A DNA stretch of 64,000 nt from Chitinophagales bacterium (GTDB taxonomy: Bacteria; Bacteroidota; Bacteroidia; Chitinophagales; Chitinophagaceae), in NCBI GenBank assembly GCA_017303835.1, contig JAFLBI010000001.1:1984001-2048000 (forward strand), given 5' to 3'. Numbering within the stretch: position 1 is the first letter of the stretch; each line of letters starts with the position of its first letter. The notes beneath the pieces were generated by a model. The model was given only the letters and a program-made list of their open reading frames with translations. It was not told the DNA's origin and did no database searches. The translations under genes were made by a program, and so were the position numbers. Positions 45,877-54,185 of this stretch are shown here, in pieces.

Positions 45877-46800
45877 TTATGCAATGGTGATATCAAAATT
45901 CACCAGCTGCACAAACTCCTGCAGACGTTCATCAATCTCTGCTTTGGTTAAGCTGCGCAGACGCTCAGGACCAAATTTCTCTACGCAGAAGCTGGCCATT
46001 GCACTACCTACAATGATAGCAGTCTTCATGTTCTCGAAAGAAATATCCTTGGTCTTAGCCAAGTGACCCATAAAGCCACCAGCGAATGTATCGCCCGCAC
46101 CTGTTGGATCGAATACTTCTTCCAGAGGCAATGCTGGTGCAAAGAATACCTGATTCTCGTGGAAGAGTAAAGCACCATGCTCGCCCTTCTTGATGATGAG
46201 GTATTTCGGACCCATGGTCAGAATCTTCTTCGCTGCTTTTACAATAGAATATTCGTTGGTCAGCTGTCTGGCTTCACTATCATTCACCAGCAATACATCT
46301 ACCATCGTCAACACTTCTTTCAGGTCGTCCATTGCAGACTCCATCCAGAAATTCATGGTATCCATTACGATGAGCTTTGGACGCTTAGTCATTTGCTCAA
46401 TCACTGATTTCTGCAGCTTAGGCATCAGGTTACCCAGCATCAGAAATTCAGTCTCCTTATAGCTCTCAGGCAATACAGGATTGAAATCTGCCAATACGTT
46501 CAGGTCAGTTACCAGCGTATCGCGAGAGTTCATATCCATATGATACTTACCTGCCCAGAAGAAAGACTTCTTATCAGGCACAATCTCCACGCCATCCAGC
46601 ACAACGCCGCGGCTTTTCAGGTAATTCATTTCCTCTTCAGGAAAATCATAACCCACAATTGATACTTGCTGAACGGGCTGCACGAAATTACTTGCTGCGT
46701 AGGCGACGTAAGTTCCAGAACCTCCAACGATTTTGTCCGACTTACCAAAGGGTGTTTCAATAGCATCGAAAGCCATTGTACCCACAACGATTAATGACAT
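45877..46800 (-). CDS. PfkB-family carbohydrate/nucleoside kinase
   Basis: A 307-residue cytosolic kinase of the ribokinase/PfkB superfamily. The N-terminal MSLIVVGTMAFDAIETPFG and VGGSGTYVAYAASNF form signature 1; DPTGAGDTFAGGFMGHL (about 243-259) is signature 2 with the catalytic Asp. It is distinct from the fructokinase at 12740-13693. Adenosine- or sugar-kinase-like members with this start are widespread single-copy genes in Bacteroidota, but the substrate is not clear. It is divergent from the Sua5 gene; the asd leader lies 43 bp downstream. Confidence 0.87.
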   Translation of the reverse strand: MSLIVVGTMAFDAIETPFGKSDKIVGGSGTYVAYAASNFVQPVQQVSIVGYDFPEEEMNYLKSRGVVLDGVEIVPDKKSFFWAGKYHMDMNSRDTLVTDLNVLADFNPVLPESYKETEFLMLGNLMPKLQKSVIEQMTKRPKLIVMDTMNFWMESAMDDLKEVLTMVDVLLVNDSEARQLTNEYSIVKAAKKILTMGPKYLIIKKGEHGALLFHENQVFFAPALPLEEVFDPTGAGDTFAGGFMGHLAKTKDISFENMKTAIIVGSAMASFCVEKFGPERLRSLTKAEIDERLQEFVQLVNFDITIA

Positions 46801-46935
46801 AGTTCACGGTTTGGTTACCGGGGTGCAAACCTATAGCATTTAGGGCAGAATGCCCGAATAAGCTTTGAAAAGCTTGTGTGGACTGCATTTCACGCAGTAA
46901 GTATTTGCTGAACAAGCATTTAGTATATTCGAACC

Positions 46936-47544
46936 ATGTTGCTGGAAGTACACCCATTGAACCCCAATCCCAGACATATTCGTATGATTACGGAGTGCCT
47001 GATGGATGGCGGGCTCATCATCTACCCCACTGATACCATTTATGGTTTGGGTTGTGATATTTTCCAGCACAAAGCCATTGAAAAGGTTTGTCGCATCAAA
47101 CAGGTTGATCCACACAAAGCACAGCTGAGTTTTATCTGCCACGACCTCAGTGATCTGAGCCAATACACCAAAGGCATTTCAACGCCACTCTATAGAATCC
47201 TGAAAAGTTACTTGCCAGGTCCGTTTACCTTCATTCTACCGGCAAGCAAAGAAGTACCCAAAATTTTGCAGAGCAAGAAAAACACGATTGGCTTACGTAT
47301 CCCTGATAACAATATTGCCCTTACTATCGTAGAGCAGTTGGGACATCCGATCTTATCTGCTTCCCTGCCGGGTGATATGGTAGAAGAATACACAGACCCT
47401 GCTACCATGTATGAGAAATTCGGTAATCAGGTAGATATCGTAATTGATGGCGGTGCCGGTGGCATGACTCCCTCTACGATTATTGATTGCACCAAAGACA
47501 GCTATGAAGTGATTCGCGAAGGTGCGGGTGAATGGTTAGAATAA
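46936..47544 (+). CDS. L-threonylcarbamoyladenylate synthase (Sua5/YciO/YrdC family)
   Basis: A 202-residue protein with the YrdC-like fold: GGLIIYPTDTIYGLGCDIF (about 29-47), KPxxxQLSFICHDLSDLS and the PGPFTFILPASKEVP segment (about 92-106), then RIPDN and STIIDCT near the end. Members make threonylcarbamoyl-AMP from threonine, bicarbonate and ATP for the tRNA t6A37 modification. Its start resembles the YciO subgroup, whose activity is weaker or less certain. The 3' end overlaps the convergent rnhB gene by 9 bp. The 135-bp upstream gap contains several small hairpins. Confidence 0.88.
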   Translation: MLLEVHPLNPNPRHIRMITECLMDGGLIIYPTDTIYGLGCDIFQHKAIEKVCRIKQVDPHKAQLSFICHDLSDLSQYTKGISTPLYRILKSYLPGPFTFILPASKEVPKILQSKKNTIGLRIPDNNIALTIVEQLGHPILSASLPGDMVEEYTDPATMYEKFGNQVDIVIDGGAGGMTPSTIIDCTKDSYEVIREGAGEWLE

Positions 47545-48132
47545 ACTGGCCTGCACCGGATTGATTGCAAAACTTTTTCTGTGTTCATCGCATAAGCCAA
47601 ACTCTGCAATGGCTTTTCTGTGTGTTGCTGTACCATAGCCTTTGTTACTGGCCCAATCGTACTGCGGGTATTGTTCATGCAGCTGCAGCATGTAATCATC
47701 GCGATAGGTTTTGGCTAGAATACTAGCCGCAGCAATACTGGCAAATTTGCCATCGCCTTTAATGATGCAATGATGTGGCATGTTTGGATAAGGCTTGAAG
47801 CGATTGCCATCAATCAATAAAACATCAGGTTGGGTTTTCAATTGTGCGATTGCCAAATGCATGGCTTTGTAAGATGCTTGCAAAATATTGATCTGATCAA
47901 TTTCTGCTGGAGACACACTGGCCACTGCCCAGGCAATTGCCTTTTCTTGAATGATTTCGCGCAAAGAATATCGCTGAGTAGGTTTTACCTGCTTGCTATC
48001 GTTCAACAAAGGATGCTGAAAATCCCTGGGTAGTATGACAGCTGCTGCAAAAACTGGTCCTGCATAACAACCCCTGCCAGCTTCATCACAACCGGCTTCA
48101 AGACCCTTTTCCTGGAAAAATGGGGATAGCAT
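47536..48132 (-). CDS. rnhB: Ribonuclease HII
   Basis: A 198-residue enzyme. GCDEAGRGCYAGPVFAAAVIL (about 14-34) holds the first two catalytic acidic residues and the GRG motif; LLIDGNRF holds a later acidic residue; KGDGKFASIAAASILAKTYRD is the conserved C-terminal half. It removes RNA primers and single ribonucleotides from DNA. I chose ATG 48132 (MLSPFFQEKGLEAGCDEAGRG); the longer frame to 48282 adds 50 residues unlike the family and runs into the heme A synthase gene. Confidence 0.95.
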   Translation of the reverse strand: MLSPFFQEKGLEAGCDEAGRGCYAGPVFAAAVILPRDFQHPLLNDSKQVKPTQRYSLREIIQEKAIAWAVASVSPAEIDQINILQASYKAMHLAIAQLKTQPDVLLIDGNRFKPYPNMPHHCIIKGDGKFASIAAASILAKTYRDDYMLQLHEQYPQYDWASNKGYGTATHRKAIAEFGLCDEHRKSFAINPVQASLF

Positions 48133-48189
48133 CCTGCAATTTGCGCGATTCTGGCAGAAAAATAAAACCAATCCCTTATGCGCTTGTTC

Positions 48190-48197
48190 TACTTTTG
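48190..48197 (+). promoter_or_regulatory. Bacteroidota-type -7 promoter box for the heme A synthase gene
   Basis: TACTTTTG is a perfect match to the Bacteroidota -7 consensus TAnnTTTG, 20 bp before the ATG at 48218. No clear TTTG/TTG -33 element is present at the usual distance, so the call rests on one element. Confidence 0.45.
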
Positions 48198-48217
48198 CAA
48201 CGCACAAACAAGCAACC

Positions 48218-49270
48218 ATGGAAGAGGCAAAAGCGCGCAGGATTGTTGGTAATTGGATTTTCATCGGAGTGGCCATGCTCATTATTCAGGTATTGCTGGG
48301 AGGCATTACCCGCTTAACCGGTTCAGGTTTATCGATTACTGAATGGAAGCCCATCATGGGTGCTTTACCGCCTATGACTGAAGGCCAATGGCAGAAAGCA
48401 TTTGACCAATACCAGCAAATTGCACAATACAAATACTTAAACAATCATTTCTCGCTGGGCGATTTCAAATTCATTTTCTTTTGGGAATGGTTCCATCGTT
48501 TATGGGCCAGATTCATTGGTTTTGTTTTCCTGATTCCCTTTATCTGGTTTTTGGTAAAGAAATACTTTCAGGCTTGGATGATTGGTCCGCTTGTAAGTCT
48601 GTTTCTCTTAGGTGCTTTACAAGGCGCATTGGGCTGGATCATGGTGAAAAGCGGTTTGAATGATGCCGATCTCTACGTGAATCATATCCGTCTGGCGATA
48701 CATTTTCTTGCCGCCATGTTACTGATTGGCTATGCGCTGATTTTTGGCATGAGTATTCGTACTGAAAGGCATGATCTGGTTGCCAATAGCAGCCTGAAAC
48801 AACAACTAATTTGGCTGATTCTTTTACTCTGCTTGCAATTGATGTATGGCGCGTTTATGGCCGGACTAAAAGCTGCTAACATAGCACCCACCTGGCCGGA
48901 TATCAACGGAAGCTTATATCCTGCGAATAGTATCACTGATTTGAGCAGCATATTCCATAACAAATTTGCTATTCATTTTATCCATCGCACATTGGCCTAT
49001 ATCCTGGGCATTTGGATAATCATCTGGTGGTGGAAGGCAAAACAAGTGCATGGCTCTCCTTTATTCAATCGCATCAAGAGTTGGCCATTGTATTTGGTGT
49101 TGTTACAAATCGCATTAGGCATTGCATCTGTACTTACCAGTCCTAATATCGTACTGGGTAGTTTTGGTGCTTTTGAATGGATGGCACAGCTGCATCAGTT
49201 AACCGGTATGCTCTTATTAATGGCCTTACTGGCACTTAGTTATATCCTGCGTAGAAAGCCTGTTTTTTAA
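48218..49270 (+). CDS. ctaA: Heme A synthase (COX15/CtaA family)
   Basis: A 350-residue membrane protein with eight predicted helices. Family motifs are GGITRLTGSGLSITEWKPIMGALPP (about 28-52), FFWEWFHRLWAR (heme-ligand His), LGALQGALGWIMVKSGL, NHIRLAIHF (His) and HRTLAYILG (His). It oxidises heme O to heme A for aa3-type cytochrome oxidase in the inner membrane. It resembles the alpha-proteobacterial/mitochondrial COX15 type (with the SGLSITEWKP loop) more than Bacillus CtaA. It stands alone, divergent from rnhB. Confidence 0.95.
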   Translation: MEEAKARRIVGNWIFIGVAMLIIQVLLGGITRLTGSGLSITEWKPIMGALPPMTEGQWQKAFDQYQQIAQYKYLNNHFSLGDFKFIFFWEWFHRLWARFIGFVFLIPFIWFLVKKYFQAWMIGPLVSLFLLGALQGALGWIMVKSGLNDADLYVNHIRLAIHFLAAMLLIGYALIFGMSIRTERHDLVANSSLKQQLIWLILLLCLQLMYGAFMAGLKAANIAPTWPDINGSLYPANSITDLSSIFHNKFAIHFIHRTLAYILGIWIIIWWWKAKQVHGSPLFNRIKSWPLYLVLLQIALGIASVLTSPNIVLGSFGAFEWMAQLHQLTGMLLLMALLALSYILRRKPVF

Positions 49271-49318
49271 CAGAAAGTTTCCGAATAACGGCGCGGATTA
49301 TGCACTAACTTACCAAAG

Positions 49319-51568
49319 ATGATGGTGCATAATCAGTCGCCCAGCTGGAAACAACGATTCACAGGTTTTTGGTATAGCCTGCCCATACAACTCTTGTTCT
49401 TACACCTGAGAAAGCATCAGGTATTGCTACTGCCCTGGCTGATTTTGTTTGCCACCATTACAGGACATTTCATGCAGACTTTTGGGGCATTCTCCTTATT
49501 TCTGACGCCGGAGTATTTCGATAAAACCGATTTTTTCAGCACTGCAATCGTAGGCTTTGCAACCGGTGTTTTTATCATGAGCTGGAATATCACCACTTTC
49601 ATCCTGCATGGAAAATTGGTTCGTTTTCTGGCCACTACTGCACAACCCTTTCTCAAGTATTGTATTAACAATAGTCTGCTGCCATTAATTTACCTCATTG
49701 TATATCTGTTTCAGGCTGCACAATACAATAGCGAAAGAGAATTGCTGCAATTCACAGATATCTTTTTGCTGGCATCGGGTTTTACGATTGGCTTACTGAT
49801 ATCCATTAGTATTTCTTTCGCATATTTCTTTGGTGCAGACAAAACCATTTATCGTTTTATTGGTCAGCAGATAGATACAGCCAACCTGCATTACGCGTTG
49901 GCGCAGAAAGAACCTTTATTGCCGGAAGAAAAAAAATCATTCCGCTGCGATTGGTTTCTGAGTGCAGGTTTACGCTTACGCAAACCACGCGATGTGCGCC
50001 ACTACAGCGAATCATTCCTGAGCTCAGTATTCAATCAGCACCACGCAGCTGCGGTGATTGCAATTGTATTGGCATTTGTTTTTCTTACCCTGATTGGATT
50101 CACACACGATAATAGACTTTTCCAATTACCCGCTGCTGCAAGCATTACCATACTCTTTGCCATCTTGATTGCACTCATCGGTGCTATCAGTACTTTTCTA
50201 CGCACCTGGAGTATCCCCGTAGTACTATTGGTTTACCTGCTGCTGAACTGGCTCTATCAAAAAGAAATACTCGATCCACGCAACAAAGCATACGGTCTTA
50301 TTTATACCAATAAACAAGATCGCCCTGTGTATGACAGAAACAGCATAATTGCTTTAGCGCATCCGGATAGTATTGCTGCAGATAAAGCAAGAATGATTCG
50401 TCAGCTCAATAACTGGAAGGCCAGACAAGGCAAAGAAAAGCCCGTGATGTACCTGATTAATGTAAGCGGTGGCGGAACCAGAAGTGCTGCATTCACGATG
50501 CAAGTGTTACAGCATATCGACAGCCTGATGGGTGGCACACTGATGCAACAAACAGCTTTGATTACAGGTGCATCGGGTGGTATGCTTGGTGCGGCCTATT
50601 ACCGAGAACTCTATCATCAAAAAATTCAGGGAAGTGCTGTTGATCCAACCAATCCTGCTTACACAGAAGCCATTGCAAAAGATTTACTCAACCCCTTATT
50701 CTCATCCTTTGTAGCACGTGAATTACTGGCGCCTGCACAAGGTTTTACTGTAAACGGACAATCCTATAACAAAGACAGAGGTTATGCTTTTGAACGAAAA
50801 CTAAATACCAATACCGAAGGTATTCTAGATAAAACACTCAGCAGTTATGCAGCGCCTGAATATGCAGGACTCTTACCTGCAGCATTTTTCAATGGCGTTA
50901 TCAGCAGAGACGGTAGAAAACTGATTATGGCAGCTCAGCCGGTACGTTTTATGATGAAAGCAACATCTGATACCAGTGCCCTGATGCCACAAGATCCTGA
51001 TGCAGTTGACTTCCAAAGTTTTTTTGCCAAGCAGGATGCCAAAGCATTGCCTTTATTATCTGCCATGCGCATCAATGCAACCTTTCCTTATGTATTACCC
51101 AATGTATGGTTACCATCAACACCCATTATTGATGTCATGGATGCCGGGCTGCGCGATAACTATGGTCAGGAAACAGCACTGCGCTTTGTAGAAGTATTTC
51201 AGGATTGGCTGAAAGAAAACTGCAGTAAAGTAGTATTGTTACAAATACGGGACAGGGCCTTAGGCGATTGGGAAAAACCATTGGAATCAAAAAGCCTCTT
51301 TAGCTATTTCACCAAACCATTTCTGATTCTACAAACCAATTGGTTTAAGCTGCAGGATTATTATCAGCAGGATCAGCTGGAATATAGTTTTGAAAAGTTC
51401 GGCGCTGGCTTTCACCGCGTTTGTTTTCAATACATTCCTTCCAGAAAAGATGCGCCTGCCAGTTTAAATTTTCACTTAACAGCTGCAGAGAAAAAAGATA
51501 TTGCCAATGCGATTGATCAACCTGTGAACCAAGAAGCACTAAACCGACTCAAGAAATTAATGCCTTGA
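49319..51568 (+). CDS. Patatin-like phospholipase with multi-helix membrane N-terminus
   Basis: A 749-residue protein. The N-terminal 320 residues hold about seven or eight hydrophobic helices; the C-terminal half is a patatin-like domain with oxyanion-hole motif NVSGGGTRSAAF (about 381-392), nucleophile motif GASGG (Ser about 421) and the catalytic Asp in DVMDAGLRDNYG (about 607; DA in place of the usual DG). Patatins are Ser-Asp lipid hydrolases. Here the catalytic domain is probably tethered to the inner membrane on the cytosolic side. The substrate is unknown. It is downstream of ctaA by 48 bp and convergent with a RidA-like gene (12-bp overlap). Confidence 0.82.
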   Translation: MMVHNQSPSWKQRFTGFWYSLPIQLLFLHLRKHQVLLLPWLILFATITGHFMQTFGAFSLFLTPEYFDKTDFFSTAIVGFATGVFIMSWNITTFILHGKLVRFLATTAQPFLKYCINNSLLPLIYLIVYLFQAAQYNSERELLQFTDIFLLASGFTIGLLISISISFAYFFGADKTIYRFIGQQIDTANLHYALAQKEPLLPEEKKSFRCDWFLSAGLRLRKPRDVRHYSESFLSSVFNQHHAAAVIAIVLAFVFLTLIGFTHDNRLFQLPAAASITILFAILIALIGAISTFLRTWSIPVVLLVYLLLNWLYQKEILDPRNKAYGLIYTNKQDRPVYDRNSIIALAHPDSIAADKARMIRQLNNWKARQGKEKPVMYLINVSGGGTRSAAFTMQVLQHIDSLMGGTLMQQTALITGASGGMLGAAYYRELYHQKIQGSAVDPTNPAYTEAIAKDLLNPLFSSFVARELLAPAQGFTVNGQSYNKDRGYAFERKLNTNTEGILDKTLSSYAAPEYAGLLPAAFFNGVISRDGRKLIMAAQPVRFMMKATSDTSALMPQDPDAVDFQSFFAKQDAKALPLLSAMRINATFPYVLPNVWLPSTPIIDVMDAGLRDNYGQETALRFVEVFQDWLKENCSKVVLLQIRDRALGDWEKPLESKSLFSYFTKPFLILQTNWFKLQDYYQQDQLEYSFEKFGAGFHRVCFQYIPSRKDAPASLNFHLTAAEKKDIANAIDQPVNQEALNRLKKLMP

Positions 51569-52030
51569 CTTTTTTGCGGGGACAACCGCAATCGCCTCTA
51601 TTTCTATCAAAACGTCAGGATGAAACAAAGCTTGTACACCGGCCAATGTACTAGCAGGTAGATGATCTTTCACCAAGAAGTCTGATCTTACTTCTCTGAT
51701 GATTTTCACCTGATCAGGCGAATAATTCACTACAAAATAATTCAGCTTCACCACATCTTTGAAGCTAGCGCCGGCAGCAGCCAATATTTTCTGAAGGTTC
51801 TCAAAGACGATTCTTGTTTGCATACGCAAATCACCTTTGCCAAGAATATTCCCCAACGTATCCTGTGCTACAACACCTGAAGTAAAAATAGTGGCGCCCT
51901 GCTTCACCATCACCAACTGTGAATAGCTGGGTGGCTTATAGACACCATCCGGATTGAGGTGAATTTTCTTTTGGGCAAACAACAAAGAACTTGTTCCCAT
52001 CAACCAGAACAAAAGGAGATAACGCATCAT
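51557..52030 (-). CDS. Secreted RidA/YjgF/Rid-family protein
   Basis: A 157-residue protein with a clear signal peptide (about 1-19, MMRYLLLFWLMGTSSLLFA), then a complete Rid fold (GATIFTSGVVAQDTLGNILG, QTRIVFENLQKILAAAGASFKDVVKL, VLIEIEAIAVVP). RidA proteins deaminate reactive enamines in the cytosol. Here the conserved arginine of the PARS motif is replaced (LPASTLAGVQ), so the standard deaminase activity is doubtful. Exported Rid-like proteins occur in Bacteroidota and other Gram-negatives but are poorly understood. It lies between patatin and fabH genes; fabH ends 20 bp upstream on the same strand. Confidence 0.85.
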   Translation of the reverse strand: MMRYLLLFWLMGTSSLLFAQKKIHLNPDGVYKPPSYSQLVMVKQGATIFTSGVVAQDTLGNILGKGDLRMQTRIVFENLQKILAAAGASFKDVVKLNYFVVNYSPDQVKIIREVRSDFLVKDHLPASTLAGVQALFHPDVLIEIEAIAVVPAKKSRH

Positions 52031-52049
52031 GTTAGAAGTTGAAAATTGT

Positions 52050-53099
52050 TTACCACTTCAACAAAGCACTGGCCCAGGTAAATCCGCTACCGAAAGCAGC
52101 CAGACAAACCAAATCACCGTCCTTTACTTTACCCGCTTCCCATGCTTCGCAAAGCGCAATAGGAATAGATGCGGCAGTGGTATTGCCGTATTTCTGAATA
52201 TTGTTATACACCTGATCATCGCGCAAGCCCATTTTCTGCTGCACAAACTGTGAGATGCGCAGATTGGCCTGATGCGGGATCAGCATATTGATATCTGAAG
52301 GCTGGTAGCCGTTCTGGTGCAATGCTTCCATAATTACTTCAGGAAACTTCACAACAGCTTTCTTAAATACTGAAGGACCATCCATGAAGGGAAAGTTCTG
52401 TGCATTGTCAATCATTTGATGACTCATGAACATCTGACCCATTTCCGCTTCATCGAAATCAGCAAATTTTTGCTCTACCCAATGATTGGCATGTGTACCG
52501 GGATTGTACATCGCCAGAATTTCCGCTGCTTCACCATCACTATGCAAATGCGTACTTAAAATACCTTGATTGGCATCTTCTGTTGGTTGCAATACTACAG
52601 CACCCGCGCCATCGCCAAAAATGACTGAAACGTTTCGGCCTCGTGTAGTGAAATCAAGACCAAAAGAATGCTTCTCACTACCAATCACCAGAATGTTCTT
52701 ATACATACCGCTGCGGATGAACTGATCACCCACACTCAATGCATATACAAAACCACTACATTGATTGCGCACATCCAATGCACCTATTTCTTTCATCTTC
52801 ATGGCACGCTGTACCAATACACCACAACCAGGGAAATAATAATCAGGTGAAAGTGTAGCAAATATGATGAAGTCGATATCCTGTGGGGTGATGCCTGCTC
52901 TTTCAATAGCAATTGTAGCAGCTTCCACACCCATCGTAGTGGTGGTTTCTCCTGTACGATCTGCAAAACGACGCTCTTTAATGCCGGTTCTTTCCTGGAT
53001 CCATTCATCGCTGGTCTCCATAAAGCGTGTCATATCCTGATTCGTGAACACATTCTTCGGCACATACATTCCGATGCCGGCGATTTTACTGCGGGGCAT
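52050..53099 (-). CDS. 3-oxoacyl-ACP synthase III (FabH family)
   Basis: A 349-residue ketosynthase with the complete catalytic triad: Cys114 (DVRNQCSGFVYAL), His276 (IPHQANLRI) and Asn306 (KYGNTTAASIP). It condenses an acyl-CoA with malonyl-ACP; FabH starts fatty-acid synthesis. This protein is slightly longer than E. coli FabH and carries a MFMSHQMIDNAQNFPFMDG insert, as in the Bacteroidota paralogues found outside the main fab operon, so a more specific role is possible. ATG 53099 (MPRSKIAGIG) is preferred over the in-frame TTG at 53105. Confidence 0.92.
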   Translation of the reverse strand: MPRSKIAGIGMYVPKNVFTNQDMTRFMETSDEWIQERTGIKERRFADRTGETTTTMGVEAATIAIERAGITPQDIDFIIFATLSPDYYFPGCGVLVQRAMKMKEIGALDVRNQCSGFVYALSVGDQFIRSGMYKNILVIGSEKHSFGLDFTTRGRNVSVIFGDGAGAVVLQPTEDANQGILSTHLHSDGEAAEILAMYNPGTHANHWVEQKFADFDEAEMGQMFMSHQMIDNAQNFPFMDGPSVFKKAVVKFPEVIMEALHQNGYQPSDINMLIPHQANLRISQFVQQKMGLRDDQVYNNIQKYGNTTAASIPIALCEAWEAGKVKDGDLVCLAAFGSGFTWASALLKW

Positions 53100-53132
53100 A
53101 AGCAATCATTTTAGCGGGCAATATACGAGAAT

Positions 53133-54146
53133 TTAGTTCAAAGCTGCTGCGGGACTGATTTTCAGCACATTGCTCATATATTCAACAATTGCTTTACGTA
53201 CACCATCCACATCTTTAGATACCAGTGGAGAGGCTTGCACATGATTGCCTGTATTCGGCATTTCAATCAACGCTTTTTTATCAGCAGGTGTAGCAATGGC
53301 CTGCATCATAGTACGCATGGCAGATACTTTTACAACTGGGTCTTGTTCTTTTTCATTCTTATAGTAAGCCAGTGTTAATACCGGTTGCTGAATTTTTTTG
53401 AAATTTTCTTGCGTCATGGTTGTTTCCAACAACTCCTGTAATGCAACAATTGCTTCCAATCGGTAATTACAATTCCAATACTTCGCATAATCCGGAACTG
53501 TTTCACAGGAAGCAATCTTATTATACTTTCCCTTCTGCACCATTCGCGCAATCTGTAAACCCCAATGATTATTCGCGAAACCTGCTGCAGGATTATTGAT
53601 TTCAATATTGGGTGAGATCAACAAAAGGCCCGCAATCTCTGGATAAGTAGCAGCCAACTGCAATGCCAAGGTACCGCCTGTGGATGTACCCATCAGCAAT
53701 ACTTTTTTACCGAGTTGTTTGGCAACCGCATAAGCTTCTTTTGCACTTTCCCAATAATTATCCGGCGTCAAGTTCATCAACTGTTCTGTAGTGTCAATAC
53801 CATGTTGCGATAATCTGGCGAGATACAAATTGCAACCAAACTGCTTGGCAATCTCCCGGTGTACAGGATCTCCTTCCATCTGCGATGCAGAGAAACCATG
53901 TAAATACACAATCGCATATTCTGTAGGCTGCTTCAACGAATCATTGTACCAAACAATACGTGCTTCATTACCCGGCTTGATCTTGTGCGCTTGCTGATCT
54001 TTTGCCACATAGGCTTCTAACCCTGATGCATCTGCTGGAACAGATGGCAGACTGGTATCATATTTGGGTGCATCCGGAGCAGGGCCAAGCACGTAAACGA
54101 TCGCCAGAATGGCGATGAGGTAGATCAGGTATTTTAACCAACGCAT
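53133..54146 (-). CDS. Membrane-anchored or secreted alpha/beta hydrolase
   Basis: A 337-residue protein with an N-terminal hydrophobic segment (MRWLKYLIYLIAILAIVYVLG) that anchors or exports it, followed by an alpha/beta-hydrolase domain. YLHGFSASQMEGDPVHREIAKQFG is the oxyanion-hole region, GTSTGG the nucleophile elbow, and the C-terminal MPNTGNHVQA contains the probable catalytic His. The fold is of the serine aminopeptidase/lysophospholipase (Hydrolase_4) type; the substrate is unknown. I chose ATG 54146; the in-frame start at 54185 abuts the upstream kinase gene. It is probably co-transcribed with that kinase and fabH. Confidence 0.87.
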   Translation of the reverse strand: MRWLKYLIYLIAILAIVYVLGPAPDAPKYDTSLPSVPADASGLEAYVAKDQQAHKIKPGNEARIVWYNDSLKQPTEYAIVYLHGFSASQMEGDPVHREIAKQFGCNLYLARLSQHGIDTTEQLMNLTPDNYWESAKEAYAVAKQLGKKVLLMGTSTGGTLALQLAATYPEIAGLLLISPNIEINNPAAGFANNHWGLQIARMVQKGKYNKIASCETVPDYAKYWNCNYRLEAIVALQELLETTMTQENFKKIQQPVLTLAYYKNEKEQDPVVKVSAMRTMMQAIATPADKKALIEMPNTGNHVQASPLVSKDVDGVRKAIVEYMSNVLKISPAAALN

Positions 54147-54185
54147 GACAAGCAATTTTGTGGAAGATAAAGAATATCTGTACAA

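Noticed and set aside
48133..48282. N-terminal extension of rnhB
   Set aside because: Runs 65 bp into ctaA; RNase HII proteins start close to the DEAGRG motif.
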